This document shows positions 35,196-52,813 of a stretch of DNA of 64,000 nucleotides, in pieces. The notes beneath the pieces were generated by a model that saw only the letters and a list, made by a program, of their open reading frames with translations, was not told the origin of the DNA and made no database searches. Position numbers and translations under genes: made by a program. The stretch's first letter is position 1, and each line of letters begins with the position of its first letter. Source of the stretch: Laetiporus sulphureus 93-53 (taxonomy: Eukaryota; Basidiomycota; Agaricomycetes; Polyporales; Laetiporaceae); the NCBI RefSeq assembly GCF_001632365.1, contig NW_024468530.1, forward strand, positions 248,001 to 312,000, written 5' to 3'.

Positions 35196-36656
35196 ACGGG
35201 AAGTGCGTGTCAAGCATGCTAGCCCGAATAGAATGCGCCGCTGGTTCAAGATAATTCCGTCCGGCTCAGAAACGCACCTTATATAACTGTCCTGGCCAGG
35301 AGTATAGAGTCGGTGGAGTGGGTTCAATTGATATGCTAACATCTCGGCGCGTGGTGACGCTCACCGAAAACTGGAAGGGTTTTGAAAGATGTTCGTGCTC
35401 CCCGAGGTGCTTGACATGCTTGTGATGTCCAAGTAGGAGGGCATTGCCGTACCATTGTGGCCCTCCACAGCACGTCTGTTACGTTTGTTTGATGAACGTG
35501 AAACATCTCACATACGTTGAGAATTCGAGATTGAACCCGAGCCGGACAACGTTATGGAAAGGCACGCTTGCAGCATGTTCCCGGATGCGTATGACCCTCA
35601 GTTCATGTTCCGCGGACAGATGACATGATGTTCCGAATGGATACTTTCCAGAACGGACTTACAGGCATGATGACTATGCCGTGCAAATCTCAAGGCACGG
35701 TATCGCAGGGATCACAGAACGGGCGGTCGACACCCTCCATACACCAGTGGCTTGCAGATGACCGAGAATGCAGAGGCCAAAGCTTCAGAATGGAACCCTG
35801 TGACGCTTGATGATAAGAAGCGCTTCCCGACTCCGAGCACGGGAGCGGGGCACATTGCTGAATGCGCAGTTGATCGCCTGCACACGTTTCTCGAGAGGTT
35901 TTTGCGAGGCGCTTTCAGCGTTCACTTGACCGCTCATAGTATGAGCGTCAGGCGTTATGACGAAGTTTTGCCTGAACAAAATGAAAGGTTGAGCATGTAT
36001 GATACGGAATCGGCAACAGTGACACGAGAGAGTGGCAACGAAGGCGGCGCCCAGGGAATGGACATGCCAGATGATACGCTGATGTTAAAAGAGTACATAT
36101 GGAAGCGAAGTGACAGCAAGTGCTCGATGACGAGACAGACGATCAGCGACGATCGGGGGTGAGGGAAAGCGAAACTGGGCGGGAAGGGGCGGGCACGTTC
36201 GGACGCTTGGTCCGTGCAATGGCGTTCTTCGGGCGCTGTCCCAACCCACTCGCACTTGTGTCGTGGGTACCGCGCGCACGCCGACCGGTTGGCGGTAGAA
36301 CAAGCGCGAAGGCGTGGTCAGAATCTGTCTGATCAACTCAGCGCATGCTCAGATGGCAGGCGGTGGCTGCCATTGACACCTCCAGGAGCGTGGAAGGAAG
36401 CAGGCGGGAGCTAATCTGCCGTGATAAACCCTCGGATTTCCGCAGAAGATAGATTGGCCGGGCGCACGTGGGGACGAGTTCGCACTGTGCGCAGCGTCGT
36501 TCTCTGTGAGAGGCGATAGAGGCGATAGATGAAGAATGTGGGAAGGGGAGAGTGCCTGGTCGCGCGGACGATTGAATGAGCGGAGCACACGCCGATCGGG
36601 CGCCTTGGTGTGCCGGTGCCCCTTAGCCTTGCTCCGTCATACCCAGACTCGCACGC
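35196..36656. other. Gene-poor interval, possible decayed coding remnants
   Basis: About 1.5 kb. Around 35560-36160 overlapping plus-strand frames have Met/Gln/Asp-rich patches, such as FPDAYDPQFMFRGQMT and WNPVTLDDKKRFPTP. They are broken by stops and frame changes and lack splice sites to join them, so a decayed gene is possible. CCTGGCCAGG at 35293-35302 is a 10-nt palindrome. The last 500 bp are probably the promoter of the mini-peptide gene. Confidence 0.35.
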
Positions 36657-36662
36657 TATAAA
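36657..36662 (+). promoter_or_regulatory. TATA box of the secreted peptide gene
   Basis: TATAAA, 50 nt upstream of the ATG at 36712 and followed by a C/T-rich tract running almost to the start codon. This pattern marks strongly expressed fungal genes. Confidence 0.65.
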
Positions 36663-36711
36663 TCCCCCTCCTTTGCCCACTTCCTCCACTCCTTCCCCCG
36701 ACTCTATCGCA

Positions 36712-36972
36712 ATGCGTGTCCTCTCCCTAGCCGTCCTCTCTCTCGCCCTCCTCCTAGGCGTCGCTTCCGCTGCCCCCGTCAGTCTTTCATCACTCTTCCT
36801 GATCGCGACTCGTTCGGCTCACCGTCTTCTAGGTCGCAGCACCACTTGAGAACCGCGCGGATGAGAAGCGCGAACCCGAGGTGGTCAGTGTCACCCGTTG
36901 CCTTCTGCATCTATAATTCATTTATCCCTCCAGGTGGAGCGCCAGTGGAACTCGGGTCCCGGCAGCTGGTGA
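36712..36972 (+). CDS. Small secreted peptide precursor with Lys-Arg processing site
   Basis: Predicted 50-51 aa from three mini-exons (36712-36777, 36833-36880, 36934-36972). The two introns are 55 and 53 nt; both junctions are phase 0. Residues 1 to about 20 are a textbook signal peptide (MRVLSLAVLSLALLLGVASA). A short Ala/Pro/acidic propeptide follows, then Lys-Arg, the Kex2-type cleavage site. The remaining tail ends VERQWNSGPGSW and contains two Trp and no Cys. Exon 2 may use a donor 3 nt further on (GTCAGT, identical to the first donor), adding one Val. Another GT-AG intron (37015-37063) follows the stop and may lie in the 3' UTR or give longer isoforms. No pheromone CaaX motif. Family unknown; a signal or defence peptide is inference. 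Confidence 0.6.
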
Positions 36973-37858
36973 TCATTGAGAGGTTAACCCTCTCGCACGT
37001 CATTAAACGGACAGGTATGTTGCTCGCGTCGTCGTGCTCTTCGCCGTCTCACTCTCCGCACAGTTCACTCCCGACATCGTGTGCTACTGCTCTGACCCCA
37101 TAACATTCTCCCATATGTTGCGTTTCCTGGTTGTCGCCCCCGCGGTCTCGCTGGCACTGCATAAGTGCCCTCTCTCACGCCGCGTCCGCTCGTTGGTCGG
37201 TTGAATTATCCTTGACTGCAGTGATTGTACCCGTATTGTACCTATCCTATCTTGCAACCCTATCGGTACTATACATTGGTGTTTTGACCACGACGATAGC
37301 CAGCAAACGTTTGACGGATGAGATCGCCAGGCACGCACCGTAGATGCCTTGGAGACCCGGTTACAACAGGCACGCAACGTTGCTGCGCAGTGGCCCAGCC
37401 AAAGGCCATCGATGGCTGCGGGTCGGTCGATGCCGGGTCTCGGACGAGAGAGCGAGCCCGAGACAATTGAATTGTACATCGCGACAAAGTCACTCACGGT
37501 CTGCATAACAAGCTGTGAGAGTCAGTGAAACACACTGAATATAGATCAAGTTCTGGCCCTAAAATCTATGAAAGAAGATGTGCTTGCCATGTTGCATCAA
37601 AGAAAGTCAATGAAACCGGTAACTACTCTTCTTTCTTGATAACTGTACTTTTATGGTAATCTCCGGAACGTTTTGTACCTTTTCCAAAACCATTCATGCT
37701 TGATGGGAAAGGCCACCTCATTCTACGTAAATGTTAATGCCTTTGCTGCAATGAGAATCGGTATTTCTTTGTTGTGAGTGTCACTTTCCAGGGCTAAGCT
37801 TTCGTGTGTTCCTCACACTGTTATCGTATCAGTCACAAGACCCAGTTTAGGGCAGGCC
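36973..37858. other. Interval between the peptide gene and MCM3
   Basis: Holds the 3' region of the peptide gene, including a GTATGT...CACAG intron-like segment at 37015-37063, then about 700 bp with no supported gene. Short ORFs here open only with non-ATG codons. Confidence 0.45.
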
Positions 37859-37866
37859 TTTTCGCG
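37859..37866 (+). promoter_or_regulatory. MBF/E2F-like site upstream of MCM3
   Basis: TTTTCGCG about 90 nt upstream of the MCM3 ATG, followed by two further CGCG(T)-containing cores (near 37876-37886). TTTCGCG and ACGCGT-like cores are bound by MBF in fungi, and MCM genes are known G1/S targets in yeasts. Functional use here is inference. Confidence 0.4.
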
Positions 37867-37952
37867 ACGCATTAGCCGCGTCGCGTCTGCATGCTTCACT
37901 GCTCCCTCACCGGCACCTCTCCAGAGCTCTATCTTCGCGGCCACGTTCCATC

Positions 37953-40698
<2,746 letters not shown>

Positions 40699-40830
40699 TC
40701 TTGTTGGGGGCTTCTTGCATTGCTGTCTGCATTCATCTGCATATGCTACTCTGTATCTCTTACCATCGCACGATCCTGTATACCATGAATATATAATCAA
40801 ACGTTTAACATGGGATATTGCAAGTCCATA

Positions 40831-43800
40831 TCACCGCCCACAATCGCTCCTCGCCCGCAGGACCTGTGAGACCTCCTCCCTGCTCAACTCCGAGAACCCG
40901 ACTGTCTCCAGCATGATACCCTCCCATTTCTCATCCCCTATCACCCCGAACGTCGCGTCCAGTATCTCTTGCCACTGCTTTCCTTCCGCGCCCACCAATC
41001 GGCTGGCCTGGAGCAGCTGCCGCCATGGCCCTTCCGCGCGAGCCCTGTCGCTCCGTGCGAGGGCAACCTGGCACGTCTCCACCCACAGCTCGCTCTCCGC
41101 GCGGATCGCCCTCCCCTCCTGTGGTGTAATCCGCCCCCGACCATGGTAGAGAATCTGGCGGTGGTAGATGTGCATGGCGAGTCGTGAAGCAATGCGCCGG
41201 TAGAGGCTTGTGACGGTTGTACGTGGGAGGGCTGATGAGAGGAAGGAAATGTGCGAGGATAGAAGGGCAAGCGGGCCGAGGAGGGTGGGCGCGAGCGCAA
41301 TGTCGTCCTGCGCTCCTGGCGTGATTACGTTGGGGGTCACTTGTCTGTATAATAATCGTTAGCGAGGAAGCGCACAATTCCAGGGACGTGGACGAACGTT
41401 GATGAGCCGTTAGAGAAGTGGGCCCTGAGCCCAACCTCGACTTCTCCACAGACTGACTGCACGATCATATCCTCGGCACGTTCTGCTAGCTGCCCATACT
41501 GCATGATAAGTTCCTCGAAGATCGTGCCTTCCGCAGCCTCTGTCTCGCCGCCTTTAGGGTTAGGCAATGCCGATGCGGCTTGTATCTGCGAGCGCAGTGA
41601 GGCGCGGTGATTGATCTCGGCCCACAACTCCAGGAAAAACTGCATTGTCATCGAACGCTCAGCAAACCCTCTTTCTTCACTAGATAGGATTGCGCACCAG
41701 ATCCTCTCCCCAAGCTTCACACGCAGCACTGATGTACTTCGCGCTGACCAAGGCCTTGCACAGCCTCTGTACGCCCTCAACGCCGCTGGTTAGGCTCTTA
41801 GGATCTCCCACCCTCCCCGATGCATCGCTGACACTGCCCAACGCACCAGGAACAGCGCGTATGAGGCTGGACGATAGTGTCTCGTATGCGTCTAGTGAAG
41901 ACGAGATGCGAGAATGGTACGACTCCAGGATCGGCAGCTGGACGACAATGAGGAAGCGCGTGCGATGTAGGAATTGCGGGAGTGGTGAATATCGGTCTGT
42001 CACATAATGAGATGATGACGATGGTTTGAAAAAACGTCTCCATTTACCAGTGACTTGCTCGACTAGGGCCTTGACCCTTCGGGCAGAGTTAGTCGGTCTC
42101 AGGTCGCGGTCGGTAACGATCGCATCCTCCGTATCGCCTTCGTCATCTGCGATGAGCCAAGCGTCGGAGGCGCTGATGATCTCAATGTACTGATCCATCG
42201 TAACTGCAGCGTGTCAATGCCCTCCATGAACGATGAAACAAAACACAGACTTACATTTCCTCTCGCCCTCCATCCAGGCCTCGAACCATTCTTTCCTTCC
42301 TAGGATGACATCGCTGATGCCCTGCCACTTGCTTCCCTCGCTTTTCTTGCCGTCTTTTGATGGCTCACCCGCCGTAGTATCATTGATGTCGAAGTTTTCT
42401 TCTCGCAATGCACTGTCGAAAGCAAGTGCCTCGTAGATGGTGTGTGCGAGTAGAGACGGATGTGCCAGAAGGGTCGGCATGGTACGATGGAGCTTGCGTT
42501 CAAGTAGAGGTAGAAGAAGGAGCGTAAACTCACGCTGCGTGCAGCATTTGAGCGATGATGAGAGCAACGTCCTTGAGAAGTATATGCGATCACTAACCCA
42601 AGCATTGATGTTCCGATATTGCGTGTCTGACAGGAACGTCTGCACCACATTCTCCATGAATGGACGATGTTCATGTGAGACGTTGAGGACATGAGTAAAG
42701 TACCATTCCGGCTGATTTCCATATAATCGCTCAGCACCCCTCGGGAGCATGATTCCACAAAACAACTAACCTTGTCAAGTCTATTTGTTTGCCTTTCTCC
42801 CTCGAAATGATACTTGAATCTCAAGGAGATTGGTTGGACTAGTGCCTGAATGGGGTACAGACCCTCTCGTGCAACTTCCTTGCCTTTGATGGCTGAATGC
42901 AGTTGCTTCCCGCTGAGGTTGCAATGAGCACGGCGACCGGCGTGGGGCGGGGAGACATACATTTTTTGAAGCTTTGACATGTTAGAGAAAGCGGCCTCGA
43001 ACGCCTTCCTATCTCCCGTAGTAGCTGACAGGTAGTCGACTACCATCGGCCAATGTAGTTTCTCCGCCGCGGACAACAACGACCTAAGGTGCAATCAGCA
43101 TGCGTCGGGGTCAAGATACACTGGACAAAGGCAACTAACGTGGACAAAACATGGCGCATATCTGCCCACGTCCGTTCTCGGATGCTCTCCAGGAAGCTGA
43201 GGATGTGTAACTCCTGCTCGCCCGCAACGTCCTCCACCTTCGCGCATACTTGATGCACGGAAGCCACAAATTCTTGCAGTCCCTCATATTCGCTCACGGA
43301 GGACAGCGAAGACGAAGAGCGGATTTGGTCTACTGCCAATTCACTTTCATTCACTGTGGTCTAAGTAGACTTCAGCAAAGCCTGAGGAGCATTAACATAC
43401 CTGAGCTTTAGAGATTGTTGAACTATCTGCACGTATCCTTTGACACTCTGCACTTCTTTGAGGCTGCGATGCAATGTTTCGAGATCCTCCAGCAGCGTGG
43501 GCTTGCGCTCGGGATCACCCAGTGAGGATACCAATTGTTGCGATAGATACGATAGCTCGTCTGATAACGAATGTCTCAGCAGAGAAGGCTCTTGAGCTGT
43601 ATGCAGTTGCAATTCCGCAGAGGCCCTCGTCTCCACAATCAATGCATTCACAACTTGCCGAGATTGAGACAACTGAGCTGAGACGGAGGCATCAGCATTC
43701 GCGCGATGCTGCATCCGACGGAGGACGCACTTGCGTTTTCATGTCCTCGCTGTGCTGTATTGCATCCTGGACGACTCTTTCGACGCCTGCCTCATCTTCG

Positions 43801-43907
43801 ATGTCCTGCAATGAGGTGAATCGGGCATCGAGGAAGTCCAGTGCGCGCTTCTCCGACTCCGCAATATCTGGGCCTTGCAACAGCTCCTGTATTTGCCCGG
43901 ACGCCAT
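40831..43907 (-). CDS. RINT1/TIP20 family vesicle-tethering protein (Dsl1/NRZ complex)
   Basis: Peripheral ER tether for retrograde Golgi-to-ER vesicles. The N-terminal part (from MASGQIQELLQGPDIAESEK) is helical with coiled-coil pattern, including SLGDPERKPTLLEDLETLHR. The central RINT-1/TIP1 domain shows NQPEWYFTHVLNVSHEHRPF and WFEAWMEGERK, both characteristic of the family. The C-terminal helical bundle ends LRARSDCGR at 40831. Ten or so short introns. ATG at 43907 is preceded by a TATA-like TATATATGG-type stretch near 44085 on this strand. It is convergent with MCM3, only about 130 bp away. Confidence 0.85.
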
Positions 43908-46900
43908 GTGGGAGCGTTTGCGACGAATCGCTAGAACGTGCCTGGTCTGCGGTAGTACGAAAGCTAGAGATTGTGCGGAGAGGTGCGACCGTCAGATCAC
44001 TGCAGCAGCTGCGTGAGAATTAATAACGAAACCTGTTACTCCGCGTTAACAAATTACAAGTCCGCGCGTTGAGTCCGTGCAACCATATATAAGGTCGGAC
44101 CTGCGTGTTTCTGAAGCGATATACACGCGCCCCCCCTCTGCTCGCGCTGCTTGACGGTTTCGCTCACTCTGGTGACTGTACATGTGTTGTCTTGGCTTGC
44201 CGGATGATATACCAGTCATCATTTGTGATGTGAATGCCGACTTGTAGTGCATGCCGGCTCACGCTCTTCCCTTTCCCTCCTTCGACAATATCACCTTGGG
44301 ACAGTGACAAGGTTTCCGATGACTTTGATCAACAAGCTCTCAGCCATAAGGGTTCTTTGCGACGGCATGGTAATACTTCGTAATGCAGACGCGGCCTCCG
44401 ATGCCATCGTTATCGCGCTGATATCGCTCTTGCACAGGAACGTCGCACAGACGGTAAATGCAAGCTCTTACGCATAGACAGCCGCTGTCTAATTGTATCC
44501 GAATGGGCAACTGCACGCGACGCGCAATGATTACGACCGCAAATTTGTGAACTCCTCGCCAATTGTGCTGTCTCTCACCCACGTCTTCAACGTCGTGGTC
44601 AGTATCTTCTGTCGTGGGTCACAGCATGCGCGCTGAAGACCTGAATAACATCAATTATGACATGCCATTGCTGCTTTCCAGCACGGATCGTCAAGGCAGC
44701 CACATTTTGAACAACGCTCATCTGTAGCATCGCGCCGCCATCTCTGGAACCGCGAGGCTCGACAGCTTGTAAGTGATATCACTTTGCATCGATCGTCAGG
44801 TGATGACTGCACGAATCTGTAGACTCTGGAAAGCAGCGCCGCACTCGATTCGCAAACGACAAGGTCGCATAGGGAATGCAACGGCTACCTTAGTCGGACG
44901 TGATTCAAAGGGAATGACCTTCGCTAGCTCGCCGCTGGCGATCTGTCCTTTGTTTCCGCTAGCTTGCCGCTGGCTATCCGTCCTCCCCTTCGCTAGCTTG
45001 CCGCTGGCTATGGGTCGTATTCTGCTAGCTTGCCGCTGGCTATGGGTCGTCTTCTGCTAGCTTGCCGCTGGCGATTCTTTCTATCCTCTCGCTAGCTCGA
45101 TGCTGGCGATCCTTGAGTGACTCATCGACATCTATATGGTGGCTTCCCCGACAACACAACTAGTTATACTGACGCGGTCAAGGGTATACGCGAAGCGGCA
45201 TGATGAGCACCAAGATCGCAAGACATGCTGGCAAATATTGATATAACAATGAGAACTGCAGCAAACATCAACTTAATCATCAAGAGCGGCCGACATACTG
45301 CCGCCGTGTGAGCGTCGGAACGCCGGCAACATCTACCTCATTGTAGGTAGCTTTGTTCGCCGTGCCAGCTGCAGACTAGGTGACTGCCCGCGGGTTCATG
45401 TCGTGGGGCGGCCGACTCTGTTGCGCAATTGAAAGCTCTTCGATTACTCCTCATTGTCAGATTCAATGGCGAGTGAGGAGCAATCTGGGACGACATGGTC
45501 ATCAATACTCATTCTTGTCGACTTTGGCATGTAATAGAATAGTAGCTTATTCTGAATGAATTTCTCAGGTGTTACTCAGCCCTCTTTGCTGCTGGCTGCC
45601 TATTCTCCAATTTGCTGCTGATGATTTGTCCTCTTGGCCTGTCAGCTTGCTGCTGGCAAATCCTTTTTCTTCTCCTAAATTGCTGATGATATCATGATTT
45701 TCCTCCAGCTGACCATTGGCACTGAGCTCTGTTTGGTTTCATGAGGACTCCCTGCAAGATCACCTTTTCCAGTTATAGGAAGCTGAAGGTTGTTATGCAT
45801 CAGGATGGCAGATATAATGCACAAAGAGATAGCAGCAGAACTCACCGAGAAATGTCACAAAGAGCATGCTATCAAATACAACAGATGTTTGCTGTCGTTT
45901 GCTTGTATCTGCTCGGGCACACATCCAGTTGATTTCAAGCCTGGGATAAGCTCAAGTAAGTGCTTGAAATGATGGTTCAGACTATGCTGCTGCGCATGGC
46001 TCGCAGAATACAGGATGAAGTGAAGTGCAAGAAGCACGCATTAACGGCTATCATTTGCAACGCAAGCAACTGGCCTGCGTCCTTGTGCGGAATTTGACCT
46101 TCGATGGCAGGTTTCCTGATCGCTTAATTGTCGAAGTATATCCTGGTACGTATGCTGCCTGAGTTGCTTGGATGTGACATTTGTGCACAGGCATAGAAGT
46201 GCATTCTCTTCGGTCCCATTTCTGCAAGCGCAGACGTCCATAATAGCTGTGATCAAAGTCGAAGCACCGTCCCATCAATACGAGTCGTACGACCGACCAC
46301 GACATGCATGATACATACGGCCGACGCTGAGCGCAACGCTCGTAGCCTATACGGTTACACACGTATGACTTTCCTTCACTGCCGGCTGCTGCTCAATCGT
46401 ATAGTAAGTTATCTTTGCATCATCGTCTGCTGTCATTAACAACAAGACAAAGAAGATCCTCGACAGCGTCTTCGGCATCCACGCGCTCTTGACGATTCTC
46501 ACTGATGACTGTCTCATGTTGCGGAGCCGGTTCGGTTCTATCCTCTCTCTCACGTCCGAGATTGACTGACATTCATGATATTCAGTTCCTCCCTGGTGTG
46601 GCCATTAAGGATGTTCGCGTCGAGTCGGGCTTTTAGCGTTTCCGTGTTTGTCCAATGCGCCCAGGAAATCACCAAATCGATTGTATTATAAATAGTGTTG
46701 TATTCCCTATCACGATCTGTAACCGATATTCTAGTTCCATGTGATGTTGCGTGATCTGCCACACGTTGAGTGATACATTTGAGCAATCCTGGTCATCCAA
46801 CAAGAGATACCTTACCAGCTCTACATTACGAGGATACGTGATCCAGGTAAACGATCAGAGGGCCTTTCGCGTCAGGCAGTCCGTATAGTATAAGTTCATC

Positions 46901-46936
46901 CAAAGAGCTCCCCCGATAACGTGGATGCAATGGCCA
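43908..46936. other. Gene-poor 3 kb interval with repeats and possible element relics
   Basis: No ORF here resembles a known protein. A tandem array lies at 44923-45107 (see separate entry), and degenerate relatives of its unit recur around 45585-45720. Between 45440 and 46050 the sequence is clearly AT-richer than the genes and has a plus-strand reading with Cys/His/Lys content (MHKEIAAELTEKCHKEHAIK), perhaps a transposase relic. Near 46439-46567 a plus-strand frame (KKILDSVFGIHALLTILTDD) looks membrane-protein-like but is isolated. Probably decayed mobile or paralogous DNA. Confidence 0.4.
44923..45107. repeat. Tandem array of six hairpin-forming units (period 32-35 bp)
   Basis: Six copies of a 17-nt core start at 44923, 44958, 44992, 45024, 45056 and 45091. 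The core is GCTAGC, a five-base loop (TTGCC in four copies, TCGCC and TCGAT in the outer two), then GCTGGC. GCTAGC and GCTGGC can pair as a six-base stem with one G-U or G-T wobble. Spacers are 15-18 nt, T/C-rich, and less conserved; those after copies 3 and 4 are nearly identical. The stem is preserved in every copy while the loop and spacers vary. No palindromic CRISPR-like spacer uniqueness or cas genes, so this is a minisatellite-type array. Confidence 0.85.
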
Positions 46937-48120
46937 TCACTCTGATTTGAGGTTTTGCTCCACCCAGCTGACCACCTCTTTCCAATGGTTGACTCTCTTC
47001 AATGGCGCACTCTCCGGGATCTCTACCTCGTCATCCTTCCACCATTCCCTTCCGCCCTCGAGGCGATGCCTCTCATCGAAGCTCACTTCGAACCGGATGT
47101 CCACGTATTGCGCCTGTCTTTTGTTCCATTGATAGTCACCGAATAGCAGCGTCGGGACCGGCGGCTGGTGATCGATGCACTTGAGCGCATTTTCGAGCGA
47201 GTCGTCGATCATCAGTTTGGCGCCGAGCTTCTTGCACACCTAAGAGATGCATGCGTGAGCTACCGTATGAATCGAGATTTGCCAGTACACCCACATCCGC
47301 CTTTGAGAGCTTTGCCATCATGGCCTGTTGATCCTTGAGGGTTTCCTGTGACATCCCGGTGCAGATGATGGTATCAAAGATGCCGTGGTAGTGTGTCGCT
47401 ATCCAGTTTTCCGTCCGCTCCAGCTCGCGCACCTGTCTGGCGGTGACCACGACCAAGTTGAATCCCATGTCCTTCAGTGCCTGCAAGCCCTCGTGTGCGC
47501 CTTCGATGGGCGGCGCCTCGTAGAGTCGGGGAGTCTGGTAGAATTCCTCTACTTTCCTGAATGTCTCGTCTGGGGAGCCCCAATACGGGTTCTGGGTTGC
47601 GAGGTCAGGAGGAGGGCATAAATTGAGCATATTTCAACTCACTCGCCAGTAGTAGTAATCTAACGACCCATCAATGCCGCGTAGAAGTACGTAGAAATCC
47701 GCACTCACAGTAAAACTGATCCAAGGTCATCTTGGAAGCATAAGTATCATTATGCCCTACCAATCGAAAGGTTCAATAGTGGCCTCGCAATGCGGGGAAG
47801 ACATCGCATCTTGACATACATTCCGCAACGACACGATTAGTTTGGCTCAAGACGTCGTCCAAGTCAATTGCAATGATCGGTTTTTCCGCAGGCAGGCTCT
47901 TTATGATCAAGACTGGGCCAGGAGGTTTGCCATCCGACTGGTTCTCATTCGCTGCAGAGGATGTAGTGACCGACATGGATGTTCGACGTCCAGGTGACTG
48001 ACTCTGCGCAGACCTCGCAGCGGCGGAAATACTATTGACTCGAGATTGATGGTGAGATGATTGATCCGTTCGGCACTCGACTTCCGGCAGCCACATGCAG
48101 TAGCTCGTATTGCATTGCAT
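46937..48120 (-). CDS. HAD-superfamily hydrolase-like protein (nucleotidase type)
   Basis: Predicted cytosolic phosphohydrolase. After a Ser-rich N-terminus, AEKPIIAIDLDDVLSQTN contains the nucleophile motif DxD of the HAD fold. NLVVVTARQ gives motif II (Thr), and after an intron near 47290 KLGAKLMIDDSLENAL supplies the acidic pair of motif IV; a Lys of motif III is probably in SQETLKDQQA. Small exons (WHNDTYASK...FYYYYW, NPYWGSPDET) are recovered between introns at about 47640, 47690 and 47790. The pattern resembles cytosolic 5'(3')-deoxyribonucleotidases, but the substrate is not determined. Start uncertain: ATGs at 48120, 48096 and 47976; the last, MSVTTSSAANENQ, gives the shortest leader. 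Confidence 0.75.
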
Positions 48121-48400
48121 TGCTCTTCCGGGAGAATTGCATTTCGGTTGAGGTCTGCTACGGACAAGGTAGAAAGCGTGACGGCGGTGGCTCGCTGCAG
48201 GCAGGGTGCAGTTGAAGTTCAAGGTCGACTCACGCGTGAATGCCGAGCGCTACATCAGAGGAATCACGCGCGTCGAGAAACCCCAGTGCATGTATCGCCA
48301 CCCACAATCGTCGCATGCAACTTCATACAGCCACCCACCAACTTCATAGAGCCGCTGCCCGTTGGCTCGAGCACGCTCTACGCGACGACCTTTTCGCATC

Positions 48401-51659
<3,259 letters not shown>

Positions 51660-52163
51660 GCCGGTGTCCGGGTCCGATATGCGCTTCTTGAGGGAGGACA
51701 GGAGTGTGATTTTCCTTGGATGTATATACCGCTATGGATTGCGACAATTCGCTTGCAAAGGCCGCATGCTGAGACATGCACGATGTGGGCGCGGGCGGCC
51801 AGGAGATAGCCCTCTCGTTTCGCGCAAGGACGGCTGCGATTGGGCAGCTGCAGACGCGGGCCACCGAGTGGGTCCGGGGAGATAGATCGGCATCGGGCGG
51901 CGGGGCGCGGGGTGTGTCAATAGCCAAATGGGGCCTGCCGAGGAGACGATCGTGCCGGGAGAACACGGAGCCGTTTTTTTGGATCACGCGCCGGCTTAGT
52001 GGGCGGCTAAGGGCGCCGTATTCCTCTTATTGGGCCCCACCGGTCGCAGCCCACTCACTTGAGCACCGTTGCTGTGCCTGCGGGGGGACTCTATCTGCTT
52101 TTTTTCCCTTACCTTACACCCCTCCGTCCTATTCTTTCTCTACACTCACTGTCTCTGTCGGAC
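51660..52163. promoter_or_regulatory. Intergenic, upstream of the PRELI gene
   Basis: About 500 bp containing the end of the ABCD transcript and the promoter of the PRELI gene. A T/C-rich tract (tgctttttttcccttacctt, near 52099-52118) precedes the start codon, typical of fungal promoters. No gene or repeat seen. Confidence 0.45.
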
Positions 52164-52813
52164 ATGCATTATTTCTCGCAGCTGTTCCATTACGAGTAAG
52201 TCGTGTGATGCCCCAGATGCTGAAGTGCTAATGCGGGTTCCAGTCACCCATGGTCGCACGTCGTGATTGGGATGTGGCACAAATACCCCAACCCGCACTG
52301 CTCTCATGTCGTTACGATTGATGTTCTCGACCGCGACGTCGACCCGAGCACGGGGGTCATTCGCACCGAGCGTATACTCGGGTGCAAGCAGAAAGCGCCG
52401 ATTTGGATCGTCAAAGTGAGTTGGGATTCTTTCTGCTATCTGCGTGAACGCCGTACTGATGAATGCGTGCGCCCCAGCTATTTGGAGGATCGGAGGACGC
52501 GTTCGTTCGCGAAATCTCGTTCGTGGATCCCCGCACGCAAAACACAACCATAACGTCCGTCAACCTTTCTCTGTCCCAGTTTGCCACGTGCCTCGAAAAC
52601 ATCCGCTACTCGCCAACGGAGGATGGGCGCACCGCATTCACGCAGACTGCCGAGATCCAGGCTCGAATGGCTCTCTGGCGTGGAGCGGCAGACAAGCTGG
52701 AGGGCTGGCTGGTGCAGCGCTTCGAGCAGAACGCGCACCTGGGCAAGGTCGGATTCACAGACGTTTTGCGGAGTATGTGGGAGGCAAAGGAAGGGCATCT
52801 AGCTCACTTATGA
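52164..52813 (+). CDS. PRELI/Ups (slowmo) family mitochondrial lipid-transfer protein
   Basis: Three exons (52164-52195, 52244-52415, 52478-52813) give 179 aa, the normal size for the family. These proteins shuttle phosphatidic acid or phosphatidylserine across the mitochondrial intermembrane space with Mdm35. Seen: N-terminal MHYFSQLFHYDHPWSHVV, then MWHKYPNPHCSHV, DVDPSTGVIRTERILGC and FVDPRTQNTTITSVNLS, all matching the PRELI/MSF1 domain from first residue to about 165. It ends in a short helix. No presequence, as expected. It resembles Ups2/Ups3 or Slowmo more than Ups1, but I cannot assign the paralogue with confidence. Confidence 0.92.

Noticed and set aside
44923..45107. CRISPR array
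   Set aside because: Repeats are degenerate, spacers are similar to each other and partly identical, there are no cas genes, and the host is a eukaryote.
48121..48222. Start of the HAD protein at 48222
   Set aside because: That codon is TTG; real ATGs begin at 48120, 48096 and 47976.
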